Shown here piece by piece: positions 1 through 7,763 of a DNA stretch of 57,978 nt (position 1 is the stretch's first letter; each line of letters begins with the position of its first letter). A program made the position numbers and the translations under genes. The notes below the pieces were generated by a model. The model did no database searches. It was not told where the DNA came from and was given only the letters and a program-made list of their open reading frames with translations. The stretch is from the NCBI GenBank assembly GCA_027488155.1, contig JAIYCE010000104.1:1-57978 (forward strand), read 5' to 3'. Origin of the DNA: Hyphomicrobiales bacterium (GTDB lineage Bacteria > Pseudomonadota > Alphaproteobacteria > Rhizobiales > Beijerinckiaceae).

Positions 1-372
1 GCCCGCCTCGGCCTCGATCCGGCCGGCATACCCGCGCGCAGCGATCGCCAAAACTGGCCCGCATTGCGCGCCCTCTTTGCCGAGCGGTTCAAGATGAAGA
101 CGCGCGACGAATGGACCGCCATCATGGATGGTTCGGATGCATGTTGCGCGCCCATTCTCTCGCTCGAAGAAGCGCCGCACGATCTGCACAACGCAGCGCG
201 CGAAACCTTCGTTGTGCATCATGGCGCGACACAACCTGCACCCGCACCGAAATTCTCGCGTACACCGGGCGCAATCCGCTTTTCTGCCGCCGATCCGGAG
301 GCGACCGCAACAGAACGGCTTGCGGCGTGGGGATTGAGCGCCGACGATCTTAAAACCATTCAACCTGCATGA
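1..372 (+). CDS. CaiB/BaiF (class III) CoA-transferase or AMACR-like protein, C-terminal end
   Basis: The reading frame is open from base 1, so only about the last 123 residues are in the window. The visible part has the C-terminal pattern of class III CoA-transferases and alpha-methylacyl-CoA racemases: a KTRDEWTAIMDGSDACCAPI stretch, a conserved E-A-P/H-N segment and the closing PAPAPKFSRTPG. These enzymes move CoA between acyl groups or epimerise 2-methylacyl-CoA; which reaction applies cannot be decided without the N-terminal catalytic aspartate region. The stop codon overlaps a potential ATG of the next gene (ATGA at 369), which suggests co-transcription with the SDR and the hydrolase downstream in a catabolic operon. 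The family call is confident, the substrate unknown. Confidence 0.8.
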   Translation, partial: ARLGLDPAGIPARSDRQNWPALRALFAERFKMKTRDEWTAIMDGSDACCAPILSLEEAPHDLHNAARETFVVHHGATQPAPAPKFSRTPGAIRFSAADPEATATERLAAWGLSADDLKTIQPA

Positions 373-401
373 ACGGCAGGGTTTCAGGGAAGGATGCTTC
401 A

Positions 402-1154
402 GTGAACCAACTCGATCTCAAGGGCCGCGTGGCCATCATCACCGGCGGCGCGCGCGGCATCGGATATGCGGCTGCCGAGCGTATGTTGAAATCCGGCGCT
501 TCGGTCGCGCTGTGGGATGTCGATGGTGCACGGCTCGCGCAATCGGTTGACGCCTTGTCGAAGATCGGCAAGGTGACCGGCGATGTTGTAGAGCTCACCG
601 ATGAAGCCTCAATCGCAAAGGCCGTTGCATCGGTCGTTAAAGCGCATAGCAAGATCGACATTCTCGTGAACAATGCAGGCATCACAGGTGGCAATGGCAA
701 GACATGGGAACTTGAGCCGGATGTCTGGCGTCGTGTCATCGATGTGAATTTGATTGGCCCTTATCTGACGTGCCGGGCTGTCGTTCCGGAAATGCTGAAG
801 AACGGCTATGGCCGCATCGTCAACATCGCCTCCATCGCGGGCAAGGAAGGCAATCCGAACGCTTCTCATTATTCCGCATCGAAGGCGGGATTGATCGGCT
901 TGACGAAATCGCTCGCCAAGGAACTGGCGACGTCGAACATTCTCGTCAATGCGATCACACCCGCCGCGGCGAAGACGGAAATCTTCGATCAGATGAAGCA
1001 GGAACACATCGATTTTATGTTGTCGAAAATTCCGATGAATCGGTTCTTGATGGTCGAGGAAGCGGAGTCCTTGATTGGCTGGTTGTCGTCGGCGGATTGC
1101 GCCTTCTCGACAGGGGCCGTGTTCGATTTGTCTGGTGGCCGCGCAACTTATTGA
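402..1154 (+). CDS. SDR-family oxidoreductase (FabG-like)
   Basis: A 250-residue classical short-chain dehydrogenase. The Rossmann glycine motif TGGARGIG lies at residues 11-18, followed by NNAG and the catalytic S...YSASK segment (Ser in NIASIAG, then Tyr-x3-Lys). It should oxidise or reduce a hydroxyl/keto group with NAD(P)(H). I chose GTG 402 because it has a good ribosome-binding site (AGGGAAGGA, 386-394) seven bases upstream and gives the usual family N-terminus, LKGRVAIITGG. ATG 369 is in frame and overlaps the previous stop but has no Shine-Dalgarno sequence. Lying between a CoA-transferase-like gene and a hydrolase, it is more likely a catabolic dehydrogenase than the fatty-acid FabG; this is inference. 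Confidence 0.85.
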   Translation: MNQLDLKGRVAIITGGARGIGYAAAERMLKSGASVALWDVDGARLAQSVDALSKIGKVTGDVVELTDEASIAKAVASVVKAHSKIDILVNNAGITGGNGKTWELEPDVWRRVIDVNLIGPYLTCRAVVPEMLKNGYGRIVNIASIAGKEGNPNASHYSASKAGLIGLTKSLAKELATSNILVNAITPAAAKTEIFDQMKQEHIDFMLSKIPMNRFLMVEEAESLIGWLSSADCAFSTGAVFDLSGGRATY

Positions 1155-1175
1155 TCCGCAACACGGATAGCAGCA

Positions 1176-2294
1176 ATGTCAGGACCTGAATTGGTCACGC
1201 TCACCGCATCGTCCGATCATCGCGATGCGGTCGAGGCCATGCGCGACGCTCTTGATGCAATTGGCAAGCAATTGGCGCCCGCAGGGAGCGGTCCGCAGGG
1301 CCTCGTATCGATGGAGTGGACCGCGCCCGATCCGGCCGCGTTTCACCCTAGTCGTCAGGCCGTCGATCTTGTGTGCCGGGAGGCTTTTGCCGGTTTCACG
1401 CCCCCGATCGTTTTGAAGAGAGGCGAGGGTGCTTTCACGGTGAAGGCCGTGGCGCGCATTTTGTCGAAGCCATCAGCCGATATTGTTTACCGCGATTACG
1501 ATCGCATGGCTTTGGCTCGCCAGTACGCGCCGCGGCTACAAGCGGATTTCCGCCAAGTCTGCGGCGAGTGGGGTACAAAAAGTGCGGCCTTCGCCCAAAA
1601 GCATCGCGGGCTTGAATTGCATTATGGTCCGGGGCGTTTCGAGACGCTTGATCTTTTCTATCCCGAACATGGCAAATGTCCTCCGCTCTGGGTGTTTTTT
1701 CATGGCGGCTATTGGCAGGCGATGGATAAGAACCTTCATGCCCATTTCTCCGATGGCATGCTGAAGGCCGGCTTTGCTGTGGCGATGGTCAATTACGGTT
1801 TGGCCCCGCAAACATCGCTCGAAACCATTCTCGATCAATGCCGCGCATCGTTGCAGTTTCTGGTGCGCGAAGCTGATGCACTTGGCGTCGATGCGTCCAG
1901 CCTTCACATCGCGGGCCATTCTGCCGGAGGGCAGATCGTTGCACTGCTGGCCGCCGATGAAGCTGCTCCTCCTACTAAATCGGTTCTCCCTCTGTCTGGC
2001 GTATTTGACCTTGAACCCTTGTCGATGATTCCGATGGGGCCTGTCCTTGGTTTGAACGATCAGTCGCGCATTCGCGCGCTTTCACCCCTTTTTAAAAAGC
2101 CGCGTGCAGGCATGAAGATTGGCGTTGCGGTCGGCGGTGCCGAGAGTGATGAATTTTTGCGTCAGTCTTATGAATATGCCAGCGCATGGAAAACGGGTGA
2201 CGTACTCGTGCTTCCTGATGCTAATCATTTCACCTTGCTTGATGGGCTTAATGATGGCCCGCTCTTGGCGCTGGCATGTGCAATTGCTAAGTGA
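1176..2294 (+). CDS. RidA-like domain fused to arylformamidase-like alpha/beta hydrolase
   Basis: 372 residues in two parts. Residues 12-95 resemble the RidA/YjgF family (a helix containing DALDAIGKQLAPAG, then a strand and a DPAAFHP...REAF segment). Residues 100-372 are an alpha/beta hydrolase close to kynurenine formamidase (KynB-like): HGGYW at 176-180 supplies the oxyanion hole, GHSAGG at 247-252 contains the nucleophile Ser249, and Asp325 and His351 (in NHFTLLD) are plausible triad partners. The family hydrolyses N-formyl aromatic amides or esters; RidA proteins hydrolyse reactive enamines and imines. The gene follows the SDR by 21 bases and belongs to the same apparent operon. No tryptophan-catabolism genes are nearby, so the substrate need not be N-formylkynurenine. 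The hydrolase call is firm, the RidA-like call moderate. Confidence 0.75.
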   Translation: MSGPELVTLTASSDHRDAVEAMRDALDAIGKQLAPAGSGPQGLVSMEWTAPDPAAFHPSRQAVDLVCREAFAGFTPPIVLKRGEGAFTVKAVARILSKPSADIVYRDYDRMALARQYAPRLQADFRQVCGEWGTKSAAFAQKHRGLELHYGPGRFETLDLFYPEHGKCPPLWVFFHGGYWQAMDKNLHAHFSDGMLKAGFAVAMVNYGLAPQTSLETILDQCRASLQFLVREADALGVDASSLHIAGHSAGGQIVALLAADEAAPPTKSVLPLSGVFDLEPLSMIPMGPVLGLNDQSRIRALSPLFKKPRAGMKIGVAVGGAESDEFLRQSYEYASAWKTGDVLVLPDANHFTLLDGLNDGPLLALACAIAK

Positions 2295-2321
2295 CGCGCT
2301 TATGCGCGGCGGAGAATGACC

Positions 2322-3689
2322 ATGGATGCTTGCCTTGCCGAATTAATCGCAGCCCTCGGGCCGGACCTTGCCAAAACAGGTGCGGATATTCCAGTGCGCA
2401 ACAGCTTCGACCAGACCAAGATGGAGCCGATCCTCCCGGCTGCACTTATACTGCCGCGCAATACTGATCAGGTCGCGGCGACGTTAAAAATCTGCAACGC
2501 GCATAAGCGCGCTGTCGTCACGCAAGGTGGCATGACAGGGCTCGCAGCAGGCGCTCACCCGCGTAAGGGCGAGATTGCACTTTCGCTTGAACGTATGGTC
2601 GGCATCGAAGAGGTAGATACAGCAGCAGGTACGATCACAGCACTTGCAGGCACAACCTTGCAGACGATCCAGGAAGCGGCTGAAAAGGCGGGCTTCTTCT
2701 GCGCGATCGATCTTGGCGCACGCGGCTCCTGCACGATTGGTGGAAATGTATCAACCAATGCGGGTGGTAATCAGGTTTTGCGCTTCGGTATGACCCGTAA
2801 AAACATATTGGGTCTGGAAGTGGTACTCGCCGATGGCGAAATCGTGCGCTCGCTCAACAAAATGATGAAAAACAACGCGGGTTATGATTGGACGCAATAT
2901 TTTATCGGCGCCGAAGGCACGCTCGGGGTTGTCACGCGCGTTGTCGTGATGTTGCAACCCAAGCCATCCGATATTCAAACGGCTGTTGTGGCCGTCTCGA
3001 ATACGGAAGCCGCAATCCGTTTGCTGCGCCGGGCGCAAGCGGCATTGCCCGGTGGGCTCCTCGTTTTTGAAGCGATGTGGAGCGAATTTTACCAGATTGC
3101 CACCGAGATCATGGGCTTGAATGCGCCTGTCTCGCCCGACAATGAATTGGCCATTCTGATGGAAGCGCCGGGCACCCGCGAGGATTTCGAAACCTTTCTG
3201 GCTGCCGCCTATGAAGAGGGGCTTGTGCTGGATGCCGCAATCGCGCAATCGCGCGGTGAGCGCGAACGCATGTGGGCGCTGCGCGAAAGCGTTTACGAAC
3301 ATTATAAATATCTTCCGAAACAAATCGGTTTTGATATTTCGATTCCGATCAGCCGGATGGAAGAGGCCGTTCAGGCTTTGCGTGCCGAATTACCGGGTAT
3401 TATGCCCGGCACGATCTTTGTGATTTTCGGCCATCTTGCCGACAGCAATATTCACGTGAATGTCATGCCGCCTGAAATGCCCGCAGGCATCAAAGAGCAG
3501 ATTGAGAATGTCGTCTACCAGATCACGGCGCGACTTGGTGGCTCAGTTTCGGCTGAACACGGCATTGGTCAAACAAAACGTCCCTACCTCGCGCTCTCGC
3601 GGACAGAGGCGGAACTCGCACTCATGCGTAGGATCAAAGCTGCACTCGATCCGAATGGCGTTCTCAATCCAGGTCGCGTTTTGGTTTAA
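2322..3689 (+). CDS. FAD-binding oxidase, GlcD / D-lactate dehydrogenase type
   Basis: 455 residues with the vanillyl-alcohol-oxidase layout. The N-terminal FAD-binding domain includes VVTQGGMTGLAAGA near residue 65, GGNVSTNAGGNQVLRFG and IGAEGTLGVVT. The C-terminal cap domain has GHLADSNIHVNV and ends SAEHGIGQTKRPYL and LDPNGVLNPGRVL. Family members oxidise 2-hydroxyacids (D-lactate, glycolate, D-2-hydroxyglutarate) and pass electrons to quinone or cytochrome c. ATG 2322 is preferred over ATG 2316 because GGAG at 2311-2314 is seven bases from the former and one base from the latter. It is the last gene of the operon, followed by a strong terminator. The exact 2-hydroxyacid is not determined by the sequence. 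Confidence 0.87.
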   Translation: MDACLAELIAALGPDLAKTGADIPVRNSFDQTKMEPILPAALILPRNTDQVAATLKICNAHKRAVVTQGGMTGLAAGAHPRKGEIALSLERMVGIEEVDTAAGTITALAGTTLQTIQEAAEKAGFFCAIDLGARGSCTIGGNVSTNAGGNQVLRFGMTRKNILGLEVVLADGEIVRSLNKMMKNNAGYDWTQYFIGAEGTLGVVTRVVVMLQPKPSDIQTAVVAVSNTEAAIRLLRRAQAALPGGLLVFEAMWSEFYQIATEIMGLNAPVSPDNELAILMEAPGTREDFETFLAAAYEEGLVLDAAIAQSRGERERMWALRESVYEHYKYLPKQIGFDISIPISRMEEAVQALRAELPGIMPGTIFVIFGHLADSNIHVNVMPPEMPAGIKEQIENVVYQITARLGGSVSAEHGIGQTKRPYLALSRTEAELALMRRIKAALDPNGVLNPGRVLV

Positions 3690-3727
3690 CGCCCAAAGCG
3701 ACGGGTTATGGGTTAAAAAATGAAAAA

Positions 3728-3754
3728 CCCCGCGGATTTCTCCGCGGGGTTTTT
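3728..3754. terminator. Bidirectional intrinsic terminator
   Basis: A perfect nine-base-pair GC-rich stem (CCCCGCGGA 3728-3736 with TCCGCGGGG 3741-3749, loop TTTC) is flanked by AAAAA on the left and TTTTT on the right. It can therefore end transcription from the GlcD-type gene on the plus strand and from the sugar-transporter operon on the minus strand, whose convergent stop codons lie on either side. Confidence 0.9.
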
Positions 3755-3776
3755 CTTTGGTCGCCTGTGATGAGTT

Positions 3777-4670
3777 TTATTCCTTCACGGCTCCGGTCAT
3801 CGCCGACACATAATGTTCGACGAAGAAGGAGTAGAGGATCACGAGCGGCCGCGAGCCGACGAGAGCGCCTGCCATCAGCGAACCCCAACGATAAATGTCG
3901 CCATCGACGAATTCAGACACGATTGCCACCGGCACGGTCTTATTATGCGACGAAGACAGGAAGGTGAGCGCGTAGATGAATTCATTCCAGCACAGCGTTA
4001 GTGAGAAGATCGAGGCTGAGATCAAACCTGGCACTGCGAGCGGCAGGATGATCTTGAACAAAATCTGGAAGCGCGAGGCCCCGTCGATCAATGCGCATTC
4101 CTCAAGCTCGTAAGGGATCGTTTTGAAATAGCCCATGAGGAGCCATGTCGAGAATGGAATGAGGATCGTCGGATAGACAAGGATGAGTGCGAACGGGCTA
4201 TCGAACAGGCCATACCACTGAATGATCGTCGCCAGCGGAATAAACAGGATCGATGGCGGAACGAGATAGGCGAGGAAGATCGCAGCCCCCACCATTTCTG
4301 CGCCCCGGAAGCGGATACGCACAAGTGCATAGGCTGCAAGCACACTTGCAATCAGCGATAGGAAAGTTGCGATCACCGACACATACATCGTGTTCCAGAG
4401 CCATTGCGGATAATTGCTCTCAAACAGAAGTTTACTGATGTGCTTCATCGTCGGACCGACGACGAAGAACGGATTATACTTGTCCATATCGATGAGCTGG
4501 TCTTCCGGCTTAATGGAGGTCAGCACCATCCAGTAGAACGGGAAGATCAGCACCACCATGATGAGGGCCAGCGGCATATAGACCGTGACGACTTTGCGAA
4601 AGCCACCGTCCAGATAGGACATACCTTCCGATTCATCGGTCAGTCCCGGCTTGGCTGTTGTATCAGTCAT
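3777..4670 (-). CDS. Carbohydrate ABC transporter permease (MalG/UgpE-like)
   Basis: 297 residues with six predicted membrane segments. It carries the permease coupling signature EAA-x3-G-x9-I-x-LP as EECALIDGASRFQILFKIIL...LP in the second half, and the cytoplasmic N-terminus TDTTAKPG typical of the second permease of CUT1 sugar importers. The start at 4670 has a good GGGAGG site and overlaps the stop of the first permease by eight bases, implying translational coupling. A start at 4835 would add 55 residues from the other permease's sequence and is unlikely. It is third in an operon after the binding protein and first permease. No ATP-binding subunit is in the cluster, so the ATPase must be supplied from elsewhere. 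Confidence 0.9.
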   Translation of the reverse strand: MTDTTAKPGLTDESEGMSYLDGGFRKVVTVYMPLALIMVVLIFPFYWMVLTSIKPEDQLIDMDKYNPFFVVGPTMKHISKLLFESNYPQWLWNTMYVSVIATFLSLIASVLAAYALVRIRFRGAEMVGAAIFLAYLVPPSILFIPLATIIQWYGLFDSPFALILVYPTILIPFSTWLLMGYFKTIPYELEECALIDGASRFQILFKIILPLAVPGLISASIFSLTLCWNEFIYALTFLSSSHNKTVPVAIVSEFVDGDIYRWGSLMAGALVGSRPLVILYSFFVEHYVSAMTGAVKE

Positions 4671-5616
4671 CGCGGCCTCCCTGCTGCCATTTGCGGCGCT
4701 GCAATCCGAACCATGACACCATGATGGCGCAGAGCAGGAACGGCACCATCGCGGTTGCAATCGCCGAGCCTTCGCCCAGATTTCCCGCCATAATGGCGCG
4801 TTGATAACCCAGCGTCGCCATGAGATGGGTCGCATTCACGGGGCCACCGCGCGTCATCGCCCAGATCAACTGGAAGTCGGTGAACGTGAACAAGACCGAG
4901 AATGTCATCACCACCGCGATGATCGGCGTCAGCAGTGGGAATGTGATGTACCAGAAATTCTGCCAGCGTGTGGCACCGTCAAGCGTGGCAGCTTCGTAAA
5001 GCGAGGGCGAAACCGTCTGTAGCCCTGCCAGCAGAGTAATTGCGATGAACGGCACGCCGCGCCAGATATTCGCGAAAATCAGAGAGGCACGCGCATTGTT
5101 TGGATCGCCCAAGAAATTGATGTTCTCGTTGATCAAACCCATGTTCTTCAGCGACCATGAGATGATCGAGAACTGGCTGTCGAAGATCCACCAAAAGGCA
5201 ATCGCCGAGAGCACCGTCGGCACGACGAACGGGATCAGCACAATTGAACGGATCATCGCCTTGAACGGCAGCTTCTCGTTGAGGAGCAGCGCAAGATAAA
5301 GGCCGATCGCGAATTTGAAGACGGATGCGACGATCGTGTAAAGCAGGGTGTTGAACACCGACAGCCAGAAGATCTTGTCGTCCCAAAGCCATTCATAGTT
5401 CTCGAGCCCGATCCAAACGCCGTCGCGGCCGATCTTGGCGTCCGTAAAGGACAGCCAAACGCCTTTAAACAGCGGATAGGCGAGGAACATGAGCAGGATC
5501 GCCGCAGCCGGGATCATGAACACGAGACCAAGGAAATTACGGTCATGGCTCAGGCGTTGCCAGAGCGTTCGCTCCGCTCGGCCAGAAGCCCGGCCGGATG
5601 CAGTCATTTGTGACAT
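4663..5616 (-). CDS. Carbohydrate ABC transporter permease (MalF/UgpA-like)
   Basis: 317 residues with about six membrane helices, starting with a basic N-terminal tail and a FMIPAAAILLMFLAYPL helix. The EAA loop reads YEAATLDGATRWQNFWYITF followed by LP. This is the MalF-side partner of the downstream permease in a CUT1-type importer for a mono- or oligosaccharide or glycerol-phosphate-like compound. ATG 5616 is selected because GGAG sits six bases upstream; the ORF extends to 5643 without a ribosome-binding site. A stable hairpin lies between this gene and the binding-protein gene, so permease expression is probably lower than binding-protein expression. The substrate is unknown. Confidence 0.9.
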   Translation of the reverse strand: MSQMTASGRASGRAERTLWQRLSHDRNFLGLVFMIPAAAILLMFLAYPLFKGVWLSFTDAKIGRDGVWIGLENYEWLWDDKIFWLSVFNTLLYTIVASVFKFAIGLYLALLLNEKLPFKAMIRSIVLIPFVVPTVLSAIAFWWIFDSQFSIISWSLKNMGLINENINFLGDPNNARASLIFANIWRGVPFIAITLLAGLQTVSPSLYEAATLDGATRWQNFWYITFPLLTPIIAVVMTFSVLFTFTDFQLIWAMTRGGPVNATHLMATLGYQRAIMAGNLGEGSAIATAMVPFLLCAIMVSWFGLQRRKWQQGGRDD

Positions 5617-5685
5617 GGGGTAGCTCCGTTTCAAAACGGGCATACAAACGGGACCGCGCGATCAATCATACGCGCGGAAGAAGAA

Positions 5686-5709
5686 CCGCGCAGCCTTTCG
5701 GCTGCGCGG
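5686..5709 (-). promoter_or_regulatory. Intercistronic hairpin with GAAA tetraloop
   Basis: On the minus strand a perfect ten-base-pair stem, CCGCGCAGCC / GGCTGCGCGG, closes a GAAA (GNRA) tetraloop and is followed by a pyrimidine-rich TTCTTCTTCC rather than a clean U tract. It lies between the stop of the binding-protein gene and the start of the first permease. Such hairpins usually protect the upstream message from 3' decay or terminate partially, giving more binding protein than permease. This functional reading is inference. Confidence 0.7.
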
Positions 5710-5730
5710 CGTGTCGAGATGCAGATCGCC

Positions 5731-7047
5731 TTAGCGATAGATGCGCTTGGCCTGACGTTCGGCGACAGACATCGCGCCCTTCAGGTCTTCGCGGCCCGTG
5801 CAGTAATTCGCGAACATATCGACGACGATAAAGTCGGCGATGGCCGCAGCTGCACGCTCGTCCACCGGTGCAATGCCGGAAGCGGGAAGCGTGTTGCGCG
5901 CGGCGTTCTTGAACACCAGATTCTTCGGGTCCTTCGTCCAGACCGGGTTGTTGTCGTAGGCCTGCAGCGTGTTGGTGAGGTAACCCGCTGCTGCTTCCAA
6001 CCACGGATTGTATTGCTGCGCATCCATCAGGAAGGCCATGAACGCCTTGGCGGCATTCGGGGACTTCGTGAAGCGGAAGGCGAGCATCGGGAAGGTGAGC
6101 TGCAATTCCTGCGGCTTGCCAACCGGACCGATCGGGAATTCCGCGTGGTTCATGTCGTTGGCGATCGGATTGAGCGCCGCATCGGCCTTGGCAGCGGCAT
6201 AGATCGAAATGCCGTTGTTGGTCAGATGCAATTCGCCCGCAAGGAACGCCTTGTTGTTCGACGAGTCGTTCCACGAAGCGGTGCCGGGAATGAAGGTCGC
6301 ATAGAGCGCCTTGCAATATTCGAGTGCCTTGGCGGTTTCCGGCGAATTGATTGACACCTTGCCGTCCTTGTCGGCGAGGTAAGCACCGTGCGACCACAGC
6401 ACCCAGTGAATCCAACCATTCGCGTCGCCCGTGGCGTGGCCGAGCGCGAAACCGCATGGCGTGTTGTTGGCCTTGAGCGCCTTGCAGAGCTCGAGGAAGC
6501 CAGCCGTATCCTTCGGCACGGATTTGAAGCCGGCCTTCTCGATCGACGAGATACGGTAGTTGATGTAGCCGCCGTTCACGGCAACGGGGATCGCAGCCCA
6601 CTTGCCCTTGGCTTTGCAGGTTGCTTCAGCAGCCGGGAACCAGCCGCCATATTTCTTGCCGAGATAATTGGCGACGTCCGACACATCGAGCACTTTGTCG
6701 GGGAAAAGCTGCGGCAGAGAATGCAGACCCCACACAATGTCCGGGCCGGTGCCCGTGTTCGCCGCGACCGAAGCCTTCGGCTGGATGTCGTCGAACGATT
6801 CGTTCGAGATGTTCATCTTCACGCCGGTCGCCTTCGAGAAAGCGTCGACCAGTTTCATGAATTCGGCATCTTCAGCCGGAACGAAGCGCTTCCAACGCAG
6901 CACGTTGAGCGTGGCGTTGGCTTCCGGCTTCCACTGCGCTTGCTGTGCCCAAGCCTTAGCGAAATCAAGAAGGCCTGACGCGCCGACGGCACCAACCGCG
7001 GCCGCGCCCTTCAGAAGGCTGCGGCGATTAAAATCCACCATAATCAT
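5731..7047 (-). CDS. Carbohydrate ABC transporter substrate-binding protein, Tat-exported
   Basis: 438 residues of the extracellular solute-binding protein family 1. The N-terminus has a twin-arginine motif (NRRSLLKG), a hydrophobic stretch GAAAVGAVGASGLL and a likely cleavage after AWAQ, so it should be exported folded via Tat to the periplasm. The body shows the sugar-binding-protein pattern GTGPDIVWGLHSLPQLF near residue 105 and a late PMLAFRFTKSPNAAKAFMAF segment. GGGAG lies four bases before ATG 7047; the in-frame ATG 7041 is a possible alternative. It heads an operon with two permeases. The ligand is not evident, and the protein could serve an oligosaccharide, a polyol or a glycerol-phosphate ester. 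Confidence 0.9.
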   Translation of the reverse strand: MIMVDFNRRSLLKGAAAVGAVGASGLLDFAKAWAQQAQWKPEANATLNVLRWKRFVPAEDAEFMKLVDAFSKATGVKMNISNESFDDIQPKASVAANTGTGPDIVWGLHSLPQLFPDKVLDVSDVANYLGKKYGGWFPAAEATCKAKGKWAAIPVAVNGGYINYRISSIEKAGFKSVPKDTAGFLELCKALKANNTPCGFALGHATGDANGWIHWVLWSHGAYLADKDGKVSINSPETAKALEYCKALYATFIPGTASWNDSSNNKAFLAGELHLTNNGISIYAAAKADAALNPIANDMNHAEFPIGPVGKPQELQLTFPMLAFRFTKSPNAAKAFMAFLMDAQQYNPWLEAAAGYLTNTLQAYDNNPVWTKDPKNLVFKNAARNTLPASGIAPVDERAAAAIADFIVVDMFANYCTGREDLKGAMSVAERQAKRIYR

Positions 7048-7328
7048 TTCTCTCCCTTTTGCCGCGCCGGCCGGCGGGTTGCTGCCGGCGCCAGGTTGGC
7101 CGGGACCGTCTGCTCCTCTAGCGGGGCTGATCGGCTCCTGTTTGGATCATTGCACGGCTTGGGCGGAAATCAATGCCTTTTGCCGCGCTCTTTTTAGCCG
7201 CAGCCCCGTGCACCCCTTCCTTAATCGTAGTTGCCTCGCCTTGAGGCGAGACGGACGCAACGGAAGCTCGCTATAAGGGTTGCATTAAAGCCCGGTGCAT
7301 CGGGCGCAATAAAGCGGAGGGCAAAAGA

Positions 7329-7763
7329 TTGAGCGGTTTTCTGAAGGAGTTCCGCGATTTCGCGATGAAGGGCAATGTCGTCGATCTCGCCATCGGCGTT
7401 GTGATCGGGGCCGCCTTCGGCAAGATCGTCGATTCGATCGTGGGCGACATCTTTATGCCCATGATTGGGTTCGTCACAGGCGGTCTCGATTTCTCGAATT
7501 ACTATTTGGCACTTTCGGGGAATGTGAAGCCGGGCATGGCCTATGAAGAGGCGAAAAAGGTCGGTGCCGTCATCGGCTATGGCAATTTCATCACTGTCGC
7601 CGTTTCCTTCGTGATCATTGCCTGGGTTCTCTTCTTAGTCGTGCAGGCCATCAACCGATTGAAGCGCGAGCAGGCGGCAGCAGCAGTGCCCGCGGCTCCA
7701 GCCGGACCAACCAAGGAAGAACAACTCCTCACGGAGATCCGCGACCTTCTGAAGAACCGTTGA
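7329..7763 (+). CDS. mscL: Large-conductance mechanosensitive channel MscL
   Basis: 144 residues matching MscL along its length: the N-terminal amphipathic helix [22 protein letters not shown]1 with the pore-lining glycines ([16 protein letters not shown]), a short periplasmic loop, TM2 ([18 protein letters not shown]) and the C-terminal bundle ending [14 protein letters not shown]. It releases solutes on hypo-osmotic shock. The start is TTG at 7329, with GGAGGG seven bases upstream; no upstream ATG is possible. Its TGA abuts the stop codon of the convergent anmK with no spacer, so neither gene has room for a terminator of its own. Confidence 0.96.
   Translation: MSGFLKEFRDFAMKGNVVDLAIGVVIGAAFGKIVDSIVGDIFMPMIGFVTGGLDFSNYYLALSGNVKPGMAYEEAKKVGAVIGYGNFITVAVSFVIIAWVLFLVVQAINRLKREQAAAAVPAAPAGPTKEEQLLTEIRDLLKNR

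Noticed and set aside
1151-1156. TGATCC before the RidA-like/hydrolase gene
   Set aside because: No TA-containing -10 at the required distance, and the gene appears to be inside an operon.
5719-6354. 211-codon plus-strand open frame opposite the sugar-binding protein
   Set aside because: It lies wholly within a conserved gene, with charge composition typical of shadow frames.
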